A DNA stretch of 64,000 bases from assembly GCF_006542335.1 (NCBI RefSeq), contig NZ_CP032485.1:722001-786000 (forward strand). Direction: 5' to 3'. Source of the DNA: Neokomagataea tanensis. GTDB lineage: Bacteria > Pseudomonadota > Alphaproteobacteria > Acetobacterales > Acetobacteraceae. Under the pieces are notes generated by a model that searched no databases, had not been told where the DNA came from, and saw nothing but the letters and a program-made list of their open reading frames with translations. Below are positions 8,228 to 16,617 of the stretch, piece by piece. The position numbers and the translations under genes were made by a program. Positions within the stretch are counted from its first letter, which is position 1, and the number at the start of each line of letters is the position of its first letter.

Positions 8228-8827
8228 TCACACCTGCTGCAAAGACATCACACAGCGCAAACCCCACGCTGATTTCTCTGCCGAATTAATTGTATAAGTT
8301 GCCCCGGTATTAGACGTAACGGTCATGTACGGACGCAAAATTACGCCCGGTAAACAAGGTAAATACAAAACAAATTGTCCCGGCCGAACCGACCCAGGTA
8401 CACCGCTCTGAGCACTCTCCCCTTTAGAGCGCAACACGATTGCGGCCGGACAGCCTGACACCACAACCCCGCTAGAGCCGCTTACCGCGCTTACACTGAC
8501 CATCTGATCACACGCCACACAAAGGACAGGCGCAATTGGATCAATGGCAGCAACAAAAAATGTCTGCGCTCCACAAACCAGCACATCACCAACAACGGTA
8601 TCGTCCAAACAGTCCGAAAGCATGTAACGAGTGACCACCCCCCAATTAGGAGGTCTCTCCCCCGAAAACGAAGCGCCAACGTCAAACGCCAACTTCGGGA
8701 ATGCATGAGGTTCTGCGACCGCCGTAAAACCATCAACAGGCCGATACTGTGTCCCCGCTCTTCCTAAAATCTGAGCAGCCTTCGCATAACCTTTCCGCAT
8801 TTTGGAGGATAACAAATCAGCGTACAC
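8228..8827 (-). CDS. Phage head-tail joining (neck) protein, hypothetical
   Basis: A 199-aa protein in the head-tail connector cluster. The N-terminus (MRKGYAKAAQILGRAGTQYR) and the following beta-rich part (VVTRYMLSDCLDDTVVGDVL) resemble phage neck or head-closure proteins that begin with a short helix and continue as a beta barrel. It starts with GTG at 8827, preceded by GGGGGA. No residue motif fixes the function; the role is read from its place between capsid and tail genes. Confidence 0.5.
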   Translation of the reverse strand: MYADLLSSKMRKGYAKAAQILGRAGTQYRPVDGFTAVAEPHAFPKLAFDVGASFSGERPPNWGVVTRYMLSDCLDDTVVGDVLVCGAQTFFVAAIDPIAPVLCVACDQMVSVSAVSGSSGVVVSGCPAAIVLRSKGESAQSGVPGSVRPGQFVLYLPCLPGVILRPYMTVTSNTGATYTINSAEKSAWGLRCVMSLQQV

Positions 8828-8838
8828 ACATCCCCCTT

Positions 8839-9240
8839 TTAGATAACAACCGCTCGCCCCTCCTGTAGCTCCAGCCCGCCAGTTACCCCCAAGAAGCTAC
8901 ACAATCTTCGACGCCACACCGCAAACAACGCCGTCCTGTCCTGAACCTCTTTTGCGTTATGTTGCCAACTCGCAGCTTGCGCCGTATCGAGATTATCCGA
9001 TGCCCCCAGCAAGGCATTTTCCAAGGAATAAAGCTGCGTCAGATACAATCTAATCTGTTGCAATTCCGGAACAGATAAATGCAATAGCCGCCACTCAAGA
9101 GCACCCTCAACAGCGAAGAAACGCCAGGACTCTTGACCTGCTTCCCCGGAGCCTACTGCCGGATAACCACAAAAGCGACGCACATCCATCTTCTCGCTCC
9201 CGGTCAAAACCGCCGAAGACAACCCTTCAGATACAGACAT
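8839..9240 (-). CDS. Phage head-tail connector region protein, hypothetical
   Basis: A 133-aa protein directly after the capsid gene. Its body is helical (LSVPELQQIRLYLTQLYSLE, then WQHNAKEVQDRTALFAVWRR), a composition common in adaptor proteins that bind the portal, but I do not recognise the family. An upstream ATG at 9270 is unlikely because it lies inside the terminator-like hairpin; the ATG at 9240 has GGGG five bases before it. Confidence 0.55.
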   Translation of the reverse strand: MSVSEGLSSAVLTGSEKMDVRRFCGYPAVGSGEAGQESWRFFAVEGALEWRLLHLSVPELQQIRLYLTQLYSLENALLGASDNLDTAQAASWQHNAKEVQDRTALFAVWRRRLCSFLGVTGGLELQEGRAVVI

Positions 9241-9255
9241 AGGCACCCCACAATA

Positions 9256-9286
9256 AAAAAGGCGGTGCATAGAACACCGCCTTTTT
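9256..9286 (-). terminator. Hairpin with U-tract after the capsid gene
   Basis: On the minus strand GGCGGTG - 7-nt loop - CACCGCC, extended by A/T pairs, then TTTTTTATTG. It starts eight bases past the capsid stop codon and ends just before the ribosome site of the next gene. A partial terminator here would leave the capsid gene more strongly expressed than the connector genes. Clear intrinsic-terminator shape. Confidence 0.85.
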
Positions 9287-9293
9287 CAAAATC

Positions 9294-10673
9294 TTAGAAC
9301 GTCAAGCCCAACGCATCAGTACCCAGACTTTCAATAACAACACCGCGCTTCAAATAAGCATTAGTCGCTGTCGGAATAACATTTACATTTGCCGTCATAT
9401 CCGTAGGCAGCGCAAAACCACCAATCCAATACCACGATTGGGCAATAATCTGACGAAGTCGATCCAGCGGCTCACGCGTAACCATCGCCACACCATCTAC
9501 CATTTCAATTAGTGCACGTTCCGCATCTGGAATATCTGAATGCCCCGTCAGCGCACAATCACCCTCAATCAACGCCCCCTGCCCCAAGAGCAATGCCCGG
9601 TGAATAGAACCAGCCCCCAAAGAAGCCTGCTGCGGTGCTTCTGTCGTCGGAATAAAACGCACACCAAGCAATTCAATTACTTGACCTGAACGATATTCCT
9701 CAGAACCATATGCCCCACGATACAGCTGCTTAAAGTCATCATCACGGAACAGAGACAGGAGCTGCAAATCATCCAGATAACAATGGTACGCACCATTAAT
9801 CATCGGAACGTTATTACGCCGTAGCGTCGCAACGCCTGCCAAAACCTGTTGAAGACCCAACGTATCAGCCAAGCCACGCGCGCTGGCAGTCTGCAAAGCC
9901 GCCGTGGTCAAACGCCCATTGGGCCTAATAACCATTGGGGCAGTTGCCGCCACAACCGCCTGACCTGCCGTACCATCCGACACAGATACATTTGCCGAGA
10001 ATTGCAGCGTACCGGAAACACCGCCCGGCGCCGTTGAAATATTCACACCGTCCGCCACAACCGCAACCAGCGTATAAGAACCGGCACCAACAGTCACCGT
10101 CATGCCATTGCTTGCATTAACCGGAACAACCTGACCACTTACGATCACAGACTGGAAGCCGCGTATATCGTCCACCTGCACCGCTGTGGCCGCCGAACCT
10201 AGTGTGGTAATAACGCGCGTATTACCACCAAGATAGCCGCCAACACCCCCAGGAGCACCACCAAAAAGAGTATTGCGCGCCAAACGATCAAGCGATTGCA
10301 TCGCTTGCACGCCATTCGTGTTCGCATTCGCCAAAAACTGCGACGCAATGCCCACACCAGACGTCACCATATTCAAATCAATCGTATCGCCATACTGATT
10401 GATACCCAGAGTATATTGCTCAATGGACCAACCCGACGGGCTCATACCATTGTCAAAATTGGTATTCATCGTTGGGTTCATGGGCGTCGTCACCGGCGCC
10501 TTCAAACTTTTTCGCGTTTTGGTCAGCGTCTCACCAATAGCATTGGGGAACACCTCACGGTCAGCAACCTGCCGGAAACCCAAACGCGATTTCAAGCCGT
10601 TCTCAAACTCACGCGCCAGAAAACCTTGCTGAATTGCTGCCTGTAATTGAACTGGAAAATTATCAATGCTCAT
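9294..10673 (-). CDS. Phage major capsid protein
   Basis: A 459-aa protein after the scaffold gene. The N-terminal arm is helical; the middle has Pro-Met-Asn-rich loops, a repetitive Gly/Ser/Thr/Val section at about residues 140-250 (GAGSYTLVAVVADGV, VSGTLQFSANVSV) that may be an inserted surface domain, then NNVPMINGAYHCYLDDLQLL and IELLGVRFIPTTEAPQ, typical of the P22/P2-type capsid core of large phages. It builds the icosahedral head with the portal. Followed by a strong terminator-like hairpin. Capsid call from order, length and the core segments. Confidence 0.8.
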   Translation of the reverse strand: MSIDNFPVQLQAAIQQGFLAREFENGLKSRLGFRQVADREVFPNAIGETLTKTRKSLKAPVTTPMNPTMNTNFDNGMSPSGWSIEQYTLGINQYGDTIDLNMVTSGVGIASQFLANANTNGVQAMQSLDRLARNTLFGGAPGGVGGYLGGNTRVITTLGSAATAVQVDDIRGFQSVIVSGQVVPVNASNGMTVTVGAGSYTLVAVVADGVNISTAPGGVSGTLQFSANVSVSDGTAGQAVVAATAPMVIRPNGRLTTAALQTASARGLADTLGLQQVLAGVATLRRNNVPMINGAYHCYLDDLQLLSLFRDDDFKQLYRGAYGSEEYRSGQVIELLGVRFIPTTEAPQQASLGAGSIHRALLLGQGALIEGDCALTGHSDIPDAERALIEMVDGVAMVTREPLDRLRQIIAQSWYWIGGFALPTDMTANVNVIPTATNAYLKRGVVIESLGTDALGLTF

Positions 10674-10730
10674 AATAAAACCCTATAAATTTCTGTAAAA
10701 AACTTACTTAATTTTTAAAAATCTACTTAT

Positions 10731-11228
10731 TCAAGAGCGCGCTAAAAACTGCCATTTCCGCGCTTCATAATCCGCATGCGACGCAACCCGAGCATCAAAA
10801 TGCTCGGCCCCTCCCGGCCGCGGCGCACCATGAGCAACCGTCGTACCCAAAGCCACACCAGGTCTCGCTCTTTCACCAAACAAATAAGCCCGATCACGCC
10901 GCGCATGATCGAGAGCCTCAGCTACGCCAATAACAGCGCCATCCTCCTCGCGCCGCACACCACTCAAATCAATCAATCGCACAACGTCGTCGGGGTTATG
11001 GGCGCCCATCCTCACCGCCTCAGCCCTTAGCGCAGCAGTAACGACCTCCCTATTACTCTCGGTTTTCACACGCGTGAGCGCTTCTTCGTGCGTTCGCTTC
11101 AGCGCATCTTGACGTGAGATCATATCCGCCATCTCACCGCGCATTGCCTTTACTTCGTTCTGCGCTGCTTCCAGCGCTTGGCGCAGCGCATCATCAGAAA
11201 CCACTTTTCCACCAGAATTCGACATCAT
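10731..11228 (-). CDS. Phage scaffolding-like protein
   Basis: A 165-aa protein between portal and capsid, where scaffolds are found. The first half is a predicted coiled coil (DDALRQALEAAQNEVKAMRG through LKRTHEEALTRVKTESNRE); the second half (RMGAHNPDDVVRLIDLSGVR) matches the pattern of scaffold/minor structural GP20-type proteins. It would shape the procapsid and then leave it. The start overlaps the portal stop (ATGA-type junction, two tandem ATGs at 11228 and 11225). Confidence 0.7.
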   Translation of the reverse strand: MMSNSGGKVVSDDALRQALEAAQNEVKAMRGEMADMISRQDALKRTHEEALTRVKTESNREVVTAALRAEAVRMGAHNPDDVVRLIDLSGVRREEDGAVIGVAEALDHARRDRAYLFGERARPGVALGTTVAHGAPRPGGAEHFDARVASHADYEARKWQFLARS

Positions 11229-12661
11229 TTCCTCATCGAATTAAATGCACCATCAGATGCAGAACACCGCTCAAGCGCAGCCCACTCCAAGCCGGGGTCA
11301 GAATGACCCGACGCCGTTGCAAACATTTTTGCAGCAGTCTCCCGACTTAAAATTCCATTTGTTACCGCCGTTACGAGCCCTTGCGCCAAAGCCTGTAACT
11401 CCTGATCCGCTACCGGAAACCAAGGCGGCCAACGCAAACTCAAACGACAAAAAGGCAAGTCCTTAACTAAAACACCGCCAAGTCGAAGTCCGTTCTCCAG
11501 CACCCTCGAGAAACGACAAGCCATGCGGTATATTTCAAGCAACGCACCCTCGCCGTAAGAATGACGCAGCCGATCCACCAGCCAAATTAAAGGCTGACAC
11601 ATCATCTCCATCGCACGCCCAGACTGCGCACCCGTCAAACGGTCGCCATGCGCTCGATTGCCGTGCATCTGCTCCAACACAATCTGGCGTAACTCCCGAT
11701 AATGCTCGAGCACAGCACCCGCCGCACTACCATTAATTTCCAGAAGCTTGGCATCACCCTCCGGCGGCAACGTCAAAGCAGAAGCAACACCACCCTGCCG
11801 CGCTACACCCTCTGCCAGCCCCCCCGTCTTTAAAACAAGCGTTGGGTCAGAACCGTATTTCAAACCCCTCCCGGCTTGCGACAACAGATAATCCGCTTCA
11901 ATGACCGTATCGATCGCACGCTCAAACGTGCACTCACCCTCAGGCTCTCGCCCTGAGTGAACCCCCAAATTCCGTACCCAAACAATCGGCACAAACCCGA
12001 GCCCATGATGCACCGAGCGCCGCTCATCTCGCGCCCCGCCATCCATCCCGACCATCCACGGCACGGACACTATGCAGTCCATTGGCGTCCAAATACGCTG
12101 CCACCAAAACTGCGCCCCAAGTAAGTCTTCCGTAATAGGATAACCCTGCGCGGCTAGATCACGCCCACGCACCAAAAAGCGCTCTTCAACACGGAGCAAC
12201 TCGCCGCTTGCATCATCCCAAAACGGCGACAAATAGGCCGTATCCAAAACGGACAACCGAGGTACACCCGCCGATACTTCGAAAAGTATGGCCACAGACC
12301 CAACCGACCCCGCAGTCGCAGCCTCCATCATCAAAGACGCCAAACGCGTCTCTGAAGCAAAGACGCCCATAGCCTCAGCAACCCGCCGATCTTCCACAAC
12401 AAGACTGGGCCAATGCGAATCACCAAATAGAAGAGACGTCGCATCATCAACTACCGCGCGGCACATATTCGTCCGCACCGCAGGGCGTCGATTCGATAAC
12501 GGAATATACTCTCCAGCCCCAGATCGCTCTTGAGCAAAAGGGTAAGTCAGCGCATCATACTGCGTACCATCCAGCACCCGACGCAACGCCAACAAACGCA
12601 CAGTGCGCGCAGAAGCACCCGCCGGCACAGCGTAACGCTGTTGCAGGGACAACCAGTCCAT
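11225..12661 (-). CDS. Phage portal protein
   Basis: A 478-aa protein directly after the large terminase. Segments expected of portals are present: NRRPAVRTNMCRAVVDDATS near residue 60, an acidic FERAIDTVIEADYLLSQA stretch, and a C-terminal helical domain (LEHYRELRQIVLEQMHGNRA, SGRAMEMMCQPLIWLVDRLR). The dodecameric ring forms the DNA gate of the head and docks the terminase. It overlaps the scaffold gene by 4 bp. The call is supported by gene order as much as by sequence. Confidence 0.85.
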   Translation of the reverse strand: MDWLSLQQRYAVPAGASARTVRLLALRRVLDGTQYDALTYPFAQERSGAGEYIPLSNRRPAVRTNMCRAVVDDATSLLFGDSHWPSLVVEDRRVAEAMGVFASETRLASLMMEAATAGSVGSVAILFEVSAGVPRLSVLDTAYLSPFWDDASGELLRVEERFLVRGRDLAAQGYPITEDLLGAQFWWQRIWTPMDCIVSVPWMVGMDGGARDERRSVHHGLGFVPIVWVRNLGVHSGREPEGECTFERAIDTVIEADYLLSQAGRGLKYGSDPTLVLKTGGLAEGVARQGGVASALTLPPEGDAKLLEINGSAAGAVLEHYRELRQIVLEQMHGNRAHGDRLTGAQSGRAMEMMCQPLIWLVDRLRHSYGEGALLEIYRMACRFSRVLENGLRLGGVLVKDLPFCRLSLRWPPWFPVADQELQALAQGLVTAVTNGILSRETAAKMFATASGHSDPGLEWAALERCSASDGAFNSMRK

Positions 12662-12695
12662 GAGCTCTCCATTTAAAAAGATAAAAATGTAGGTT

Positions 12696-14012
12696 TCAGC
12701 GCATCAGTGAAAAACCGGATGAACCCCAACTCGCCACCTGCTCACCCGTAGTCAGCATGACCTCGCTCAGCCCCCAAACCATGGCATCCGCACGATCCGG
12801 AGAGCGAGCCCCCCGATACCCGCTCACCGAAAAATGGCACAACTGGTCTTCCAACAAAGAAAAGCGTCCATGATGCACCACTTTACCAACCTCATATAAC
12901 GCCGCGACTGGCTCAGCCCTCGCAGCCTTACCCCTAGCAGCCGTCACCATCTTCACAGGTGCATGAGGCCGCACACTCCTCAACGTGCCTTCAACCAGCG
13001 CCCCGCCAAAATTACGCTCTGCGACAATGCGTTCCGCGCCCCATTCATCCAGCGCACGCAACGCCCGCCCCGCCCAACCAGCTGGACTATCACGCGCAGA
13101 AACATCTTCAAGAACATGCCCAATTCCCTGCCAATCAACGCCACAAACAACAATTCCAATCTCATCCGAGCGCGTATCTTCCGGCCCCGATGCCCCCGAC
13201 GGATCGACCGAAACCACAATCCGTCTCATACGCGCAGCCACATCCGCCCGCGTCCCAGCCGTAACAGCCCCTTCACGCCGAAACATATCGAGGCGCCACA
13301 GCGCCCCTTCCACCACTGCTTGATATTCGCCGTACAAAAACCTTCGGCGCTCCCGCTCCGGCAAGGCCTCCAACGCAGCCAAATATTCCGAGCTTAAATT
13401 CTCCCGGTTAGCGTGCGGGTTTAAAATCATCGTTGCATAATGTCCGGGCGCACTCAGCGGCTCACCCGACTTAGGCTCTATCCCCAACTCAAATAACGCA
13501 TAAAGCCAGTGCCCCACATTTGGTGGGTTAGCATCAATATATTCACGGTTCACCAAACCTGTTTTCTGCGCCAATCGCGTTAAAAGCATATTGCGCGCAC
13601 CATAACTAATCTGGCTCGCCTCATTTAAATAAACGGTAGCAAATTCCATCCCGAGGATTTTCTCAGTACGCTGCGCGTCGTCTAGCCCACCAAAAAAAAT
13701 GGACGACCCGTTCGGAAAAACAACAACAGATTCCTGCTTATCCAATTTCCACGTTACCTGCGGGAAACAGGTACGCATCACCTTTGGGAAAGTATCTCTC
13801 AATATTGAGGCCTTCAGAGCCGTCAATCGGTGCCGAAACACCCCATGCCGACTTCCCGCCTCCTTCAAAGCGCGGATAATCACCGCACGCATCAAAACAA
13901 ATGTTTTTCCGGAGCGAGACCCGCCCCGCAAAAGAACGTGCCGCGCCTCACCCCCCAATAACCGAACAGCTGCGCGCTGTCCGTCATTTAACCTAAAGGG
14001 CACCGTCATCAT
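12696..14012 (-). CDS. Phage terminase large subunit
   Basis: A 438-aa ATPase/nuclease. Walker A is LRGGSRSGKT at about residue 30; the Walker B-like segment MEFATVYLNEASQ is near residue 125; the nuclease half shows acidic metal-binding positions in VVSVDPSGASGPED, VAERNFGG and SPDRADAMVW. The enzyme cuts concatemeric DNA and pumps it through the portal. It overlaps the small terminase gene by 20 bp. All catalytic landmarks appear intact, so packaging function is likely preserved. Confidence 0.92.
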   Translation of the reverse strand: MMTVPFRLNDGQRAAVRLLGGEARHVLLRGGSRSGKTFVLMRAVIIRALKEAGSRHGVFRHRLTALKASILRDTFPKVMRTCFPQVTWKLDKQESVVVFPNGSSIFFGGLDDAQRTEKILGMEFATVYLNEASQISYGARNMLLTRLAQKTGLVNREYIDANPPNVGHWLYALFELGIEPKSGEPLSAPGHYATMILNPHANRENLSSEYLAALEALPERERRRFLYGEYQAVVEGALWRLDMFRREGAVTAGTRADVAARMRRIVVSVDPSGASGPEDTRSDEIGIVVCGVDWQGIGHVLEDVSARDSPAGWAGRALRALDEWGAERIVAERNFGGALVEGTLRSVRPHAPVKMVTAARGKAARAEPVAALYEVGKVVHHGRFSLLEDQLCHFSVSGYRGARSPDRADAMVWGLSEVMLTTGEQVASWGSSGFSLMR

Positions 14013-14442
14013 GGCTAATATTAATCGAAATAGCGCCGGAAAGAGCTGCCCCTTCCGCTGACTTAAAACGCGCAGGACGATGCGCTTTAAGCAAAAACGC
14101 CATTAAACCATCGCTATATTTTTTCCGAATAAGCGGATGTCCTGTCTCGGGGTTACAAACAACCTTTCCCCCATACGTTATCGGCTCATCATACCCCTCC
14201 ACCGCCCTACGGCGCGCTTCAGCCTCCAAAAAATCTGCAGCCTCTTCCAGAGAATCTTCCCAGCGCGCACAAAAATCAGGGTCAGCGTCTTTCCATTTAT
14301 ACAGCGTACCCCGCTGTACCTCAGCCACTCGTCCCGCTTCCGAAATGTTACCACTCAAAGCCAGATGCAAAAGAAACTTATCTTGACGTTTCTTGGTCCG
14401 GCTATTTGGCCGTCCAGTTTTTACAGGTCCGTTACCCGCCAT
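13993..14442 (-). CDS. Phage terminase small subunit-like protein
   Basis: A 149-aa protein with a helix-turn-helix-like N-terminal part (FLLHLALSGNISEAGRVAEV, RGTLYKWKDADPDF) and the segment KYSDGLMAFLLKAHRPARFK, which I associate with small terminases of this kind. It would recognise the packaging site and stimulate the large subunit, whose gene overlaps its end. Position before the large subunit is standard. Confidence 0.8.
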   Translation of the reverse strand: MAGNGPVKTGRPNSRTKKRQDKFLLHLALSGNISEAGRVAEVQRGTLYKWKDADPDFCARWEDSLEEAADFLEAEARRRAVEGYDEPITYGGKVVCNPETGHPLIRKKYSDGLMAFLLKAHRPARFKSAEGAALSGAISINISHDDGAL

Positions 14443-14475
14443 GCCTTCAATCCTTACCCACCCGCACCATCCACT

Positions 14476-14916
14476 TCAGTTAACCCGGCGGGCCATGGCA
14501 TGAACCTGCCACGCCTCCGCAGAGGCCTTGGCCCGCCGTGCCTGCTGGCGGTGGCCGCCATAAGGTGCTGCTGGCTGATATTTTTGCTCAGCACATCGCT
14601 CCATCATACGTTTCTTTTGTTCAATCACGGCCGCAGGCTTGATCCGGGCAAGTGCCCCACTACCAATTTGTCCTAAAATTTTTAATTTTCGCGTATCACG
14701 ACAACATGGAATTGCACGGCAGCGTACACCCACTCTTGTCAAACCCGCTTCAATTAATTCAGACCACTCTAAATCAACGTCAGCCCGATGCACGGCCTCG
14801 TCATCATATACGAGAGGACAAAGAACAGCCTGCGCCCCCTGCACTTCCAACACAACCATTGTTTGCCAACCAACAAAAACAACCGTGCCACTTTTAAGTA
14901 TATTAAATGAAGACAT
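14476..14916 (-). CDS. Phage protein of unknown function (146 aa)
   Basis: Not recognised. The N-terminal half is hydrophobic beta-type sequence (GTVVFVGWQTMVVLEVQGAQ); the second half is basic and contains a Cys-Cys pair (RAIPCCRDTRKLK), then a helical Lys/Arg/Gln/Ala-rich tail. The position just upstream of the small terminase, after a terminator-like hairpin, suggests it opens the late (packaging and structural) unit. The ATG at 14916 has GGAG eight bases upstream. A nucleic-acid-binding role is possible from the charge, no more. Confidence 0.6.
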   Translation of the reverse strand: MSSFNILKSGTVVFVGWQTMVVLEVQGAQAVLCPLVYDDEAVHRADVDLEWSELIEAGLTRVGVRCRAIPCCRDTRKLKILGQIGSGALARIKPAAVIEQKKRMMERCAEQKYQPAAPYGGHRQQARRAKASAEAWQVHAMARRVN

Positions 14917-14935
14917 AAAATAAACTCCAATAAAA

Positions 14936-14965
14936 AAAGCCAGTCACCCGAGAGGTGCTGGCTTT
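14936..14965 (-). terminator. Hairpin with U-tract between early and late phage genes
   Basis: On the minus strand AAAGCCAG-C-ACC pairs with GGTG-A-CTGGCTTT across a 5-nt loop with one bulged base, followed by TTTTTTTATTGGAG, which already contains the ribosome site of the 146-aa gene. Works as an intrinsic terminator in shape in both directions (A-rich on the other side). An antiterminator would be needed for late expression if it is efficient. Confidence 0.8.
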
Positions 14966-15040
14966 TTATTATCAATACAAATCTTCAATATAGTCTTCTT
15001 ATAAATAAACCGCGTTCAGAATGCAATAGTTAATTTGGCG

Positions 15041-15574
15041 TTAATGATATTTTTTATTTTCCATAGCTTTCAAAGATTCATAAACATGCACCAATTGTTC
15101 CAGAACCAACGCACATTGTGCAGAAACCTTCATACGAGCCCGCCCCTCTGACAAACTCGGATAAATATGCCGCGCCATAGCCGAAAACGTCATTTCCCTT
15201 GCCAACAACATTTCCAACCGCACATGAGCCGTCAATCCAAGCATATCCCGAATGGAGGAAATCCGCGCAGAGCATTTACCACGCCCCATCATCCATGTGT
15301 GTACATCACCTTTTTCACGGAATCGCCCATCTGACGGCTTTTCTTCAACAACCCCCGTCGCCGCAAATAAATACTCACGATACCAGCGGTCTGCCGCCGC
15401 CACCTCATCATCGCCAATATCCTGCGCGTCATACATGGACTGCACCGTGTTAACGACACGGTACACACCCTTCACATCACGCATGTCACCATGCTGCAAG
15501 CGCTCCGGCGTCGGCCTATTTTCATTGTTTAAAGCAGAGGGACCACGCTTCGCTTTGCCAGCCACACCCAACAT
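15041..15574 (-). CDS. Phage early protein of unknown function (177 aa)
   Basis: Not recognised with certainty. The protein is helical (VKGVYRVVNTVQSMYDAQDI, AAADRWYREYLFAATG) and ends with a region carrying RLEMLLAREMTFSAMARHIY followed by SEGRARMKVSAQCALVLEQL, which looks like a helix-turn-helix or sigma-region-like segment found in phage late-gene regulators. It starts at an ATG overlapping the stop of the upstream gene (TGATG), so the two are translationally coupled. A role as late activator or antiterminator is inferred from place and the helical C-terminus. Confidence 0.6.
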   Translation of the reverse strand: MLGVAGKAKRGPSALNNENRPTPERLQHGDMRDVKGVYRVVNTVQSMYDAQDIGDDEVAAADRWYREYLFAATGVVEEKPSDGRFREKGDVHTWMMGRGKCSARISSIRDMLGLTAHVRLEMLLAREMTFSAMARHIYPSLSEGRARMKVSAQCALVLEQLVHVYESLKAMENKKYH

Positions 15575-15894
15575 CAGTGGAAACTCCCAACAACGTCACG
15601 AGCACCCATTGCCACCAACCCCGGAAATACAGGCACCTTATCCGCGCCCCACAAAGCAGCCCATGTCACACTATGCCCAGCAGGCAATGCCTCAGCCGTT
15701 TCACGGTCAATAACTTTCCGAGCAATACGCACTTTCTTCTTGGCCTGCGCAGCAACTGATGATGCAGCAAAACCCACTTTCTCGGTTTTAAATGGTTTTA
15801 CTTTCGGGCTCCAACCGTCCTCTGCAAGCATTGCGGCTAGTACTCCCGCAGAAACACGTGCGCCATTTGAAACTACATTTCCGTGATCAAACAT
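15574..15894 (-). CDS. Phage early protein of unknown function (first leftward gene)
   Basis: A protein of about 106 aa, not recognised. It contains ARVSAGVLAAMLAEDGWSPK and a basic stretch QAKKKVRIARKVIDRETAEA. It is the first leftward gene facing the rightward repressor, the place of a Cro or early regulator, but no helix-turn-helix is clear. The frame is open from 15939; of the possible starts, ATG at 15894 has GGGA nine bases upstream, ATG at 15909 has none. An operator-like palindrome lies at 15969-15981, between this gene and the repressor. Confidence 0.5.
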   Translation of the reverse strand: MFDHGNVVSNGARVSAGVLAAMLAEDGWSPKVKPFKTEKVGFAASSVAAQAKKKVRIARKVIDRETAEALPAGHSVTWAALWGADKVPVFPGLVAMGARDVVGSFH

Positions 15895-15968
15895 CGAAAC
15901 AATTCCCATTAAATAACATTTCATGACAAAATGCCACAAACCGTATGAAAAAAAAGAGAGACTAGATT

Positions 15969-15981
15969 TGGCAATAAGCCA
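15969..15981. promoter_or_regulatory. Operator-like palindrome O1 (TGGC-AATAA-GCCA)
   Basis: Perfect inverted repeat TGGC-N5-GCCA in the 100-bp space between the divergent early gene and the repressor gene. The same motif with an A/T-only centre recurs twice at 16573 and 16605. Placement between divergent phage genes is what a repressor operator would show. Confidence 0.7.
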
Positions 15982-15997
15982 TTGCTAGAAAAGCCTC

Positions 15998-16390
15998 ATG
16001 GCCAAACAGAAACGATCAGATTCCCTCACGGTCCTCCAACGCGCGATTGGACAGCGCATTGCTTGGGCACGCGAACTCGTCATTCCTAACCAGAGCGAAT
16101 GCGCTCGTCTCTTGGGCATTGACGCTTCAACCCTCAACAAGATCGAACGCGGCGACCGCGCCCCAAACGTTTTCCTTATTGCCGCACTGTCGAACCGGCT
16201 CCGCGTTTCAACGGACTTTCTTCTGAAAGGCGTCCTAAACGGTCGTACCGACGAAGAACTGGCCCTACGGCTTGCTGCACTGCACCCAGAGTTGGTGCTC
16301 CAGCGGCAAGACACGGCGTCGAACACGGGCAAAAACATGCTTTCTGACACACCTGATCCGCCCACGAAACCAGATGAGGAGGTGCACTGA
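15998..16390 (+). CDS. Prophage Cro/C1-type helix-turn-helix repressor
   Basis: A 130-aa protein with a clear HTH domain at residues ~13-65: GQRIAWARELVIPNQSECAR, LLGIDASTLNKIERGDRAP and FLIAALSNRLRVSTDFLL. It lacks a C-terminal peptidase domain, so it is not the self-cleaving LexA/CI kind; the tail is short and acidic. It is the only visible rightward phage gene and faces the leftward early genes across operator O1. Likely keeps the prophage silent, and may also act on O2/O3 downstream of its own gene. The ribosome site is weak (AGAAAAG). Confidence 0.85.
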   Translation: MAKQKRSDSLTVLQRAIGQRIAWARELVIPNQSECARLLGIDASTLNKIERGDRAPNVFLIAALSNRLRVSTDFLLKGVLNGRTDEELALRLAALHPELVLQRQDTASNTGKNMLSDTPDPPTKPDEEVH

Positions 16391-16565
16391 TTTTGGGTTT
16401 TTTGCTCTTCATACACCCTCAGGCCTTCTTCGACCGTCATAACCAACCCTCTACGCATTGACGCAGATAAAGGCCGTAGGGACAGAGCATTCTTTGCAGA
16501 CAAAACCATCAAAAACCCCACCCCCCATTCGCTGACAATCACCATGAATCTCAGCGATTAACGAT

Positions 16566-16594
16566 AAATTAATGGCAATATGCCATGGGGTCAA
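16566..16594 (-). promoter_or_regulatory. Leftward promoter candidate with embedded operator
   Basis: On the minus strand TTGACC (16594-16589), 17-bp spacer, TAATTT (16571-16566). The spacer is filled by operator O2. A transcript would start near 16559 and run into the antisense of the repressor gene. The -35 is near consensus, the -10 moderate. Confidence 0.5.
16573..16585. promoter_or_regulatory. Operator-like palindrome O2 (TGGC-AATAT-GCCA)
   Basis: Same motif as O1, here extended to ATGGCA-ATA-TGCCAT. It lies between the -35 and -10 elements of the leftward promoter candidate. Confidence 0.7.
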
Positions 16595-16604
16595 GGATGA
16601 AATG

Positions 16605-16617
16605 TGGCTTAATGCCA
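16605..16617. promoter_or_regulatory. Operator-like palindrome O3 (TGGC-TTAAT-GCCA)
   Basis: Third copy of TGGC-N5-GCCA, centre 32 bp (about three helical turns) from the centre of O2, which would place both on the same DNA face and allow cooperative binding. Confidence 0.65.

Noticed and set aside
9240..9270. Earlier start for the connector gene
   Set aside because: The ATG at 9270 lies inside the terminator stem; the ATG at 9240 has a GGGG ribosome site.
15985..16545. 186-aa minus-strand open frame opposite the repressor
   Set aside because: Its distal part has the Arg/Ser-rich composition of antisense reading, and the repressor is clearly a real gene. Only the promoter and 5' part remain of interest, as an RNA.
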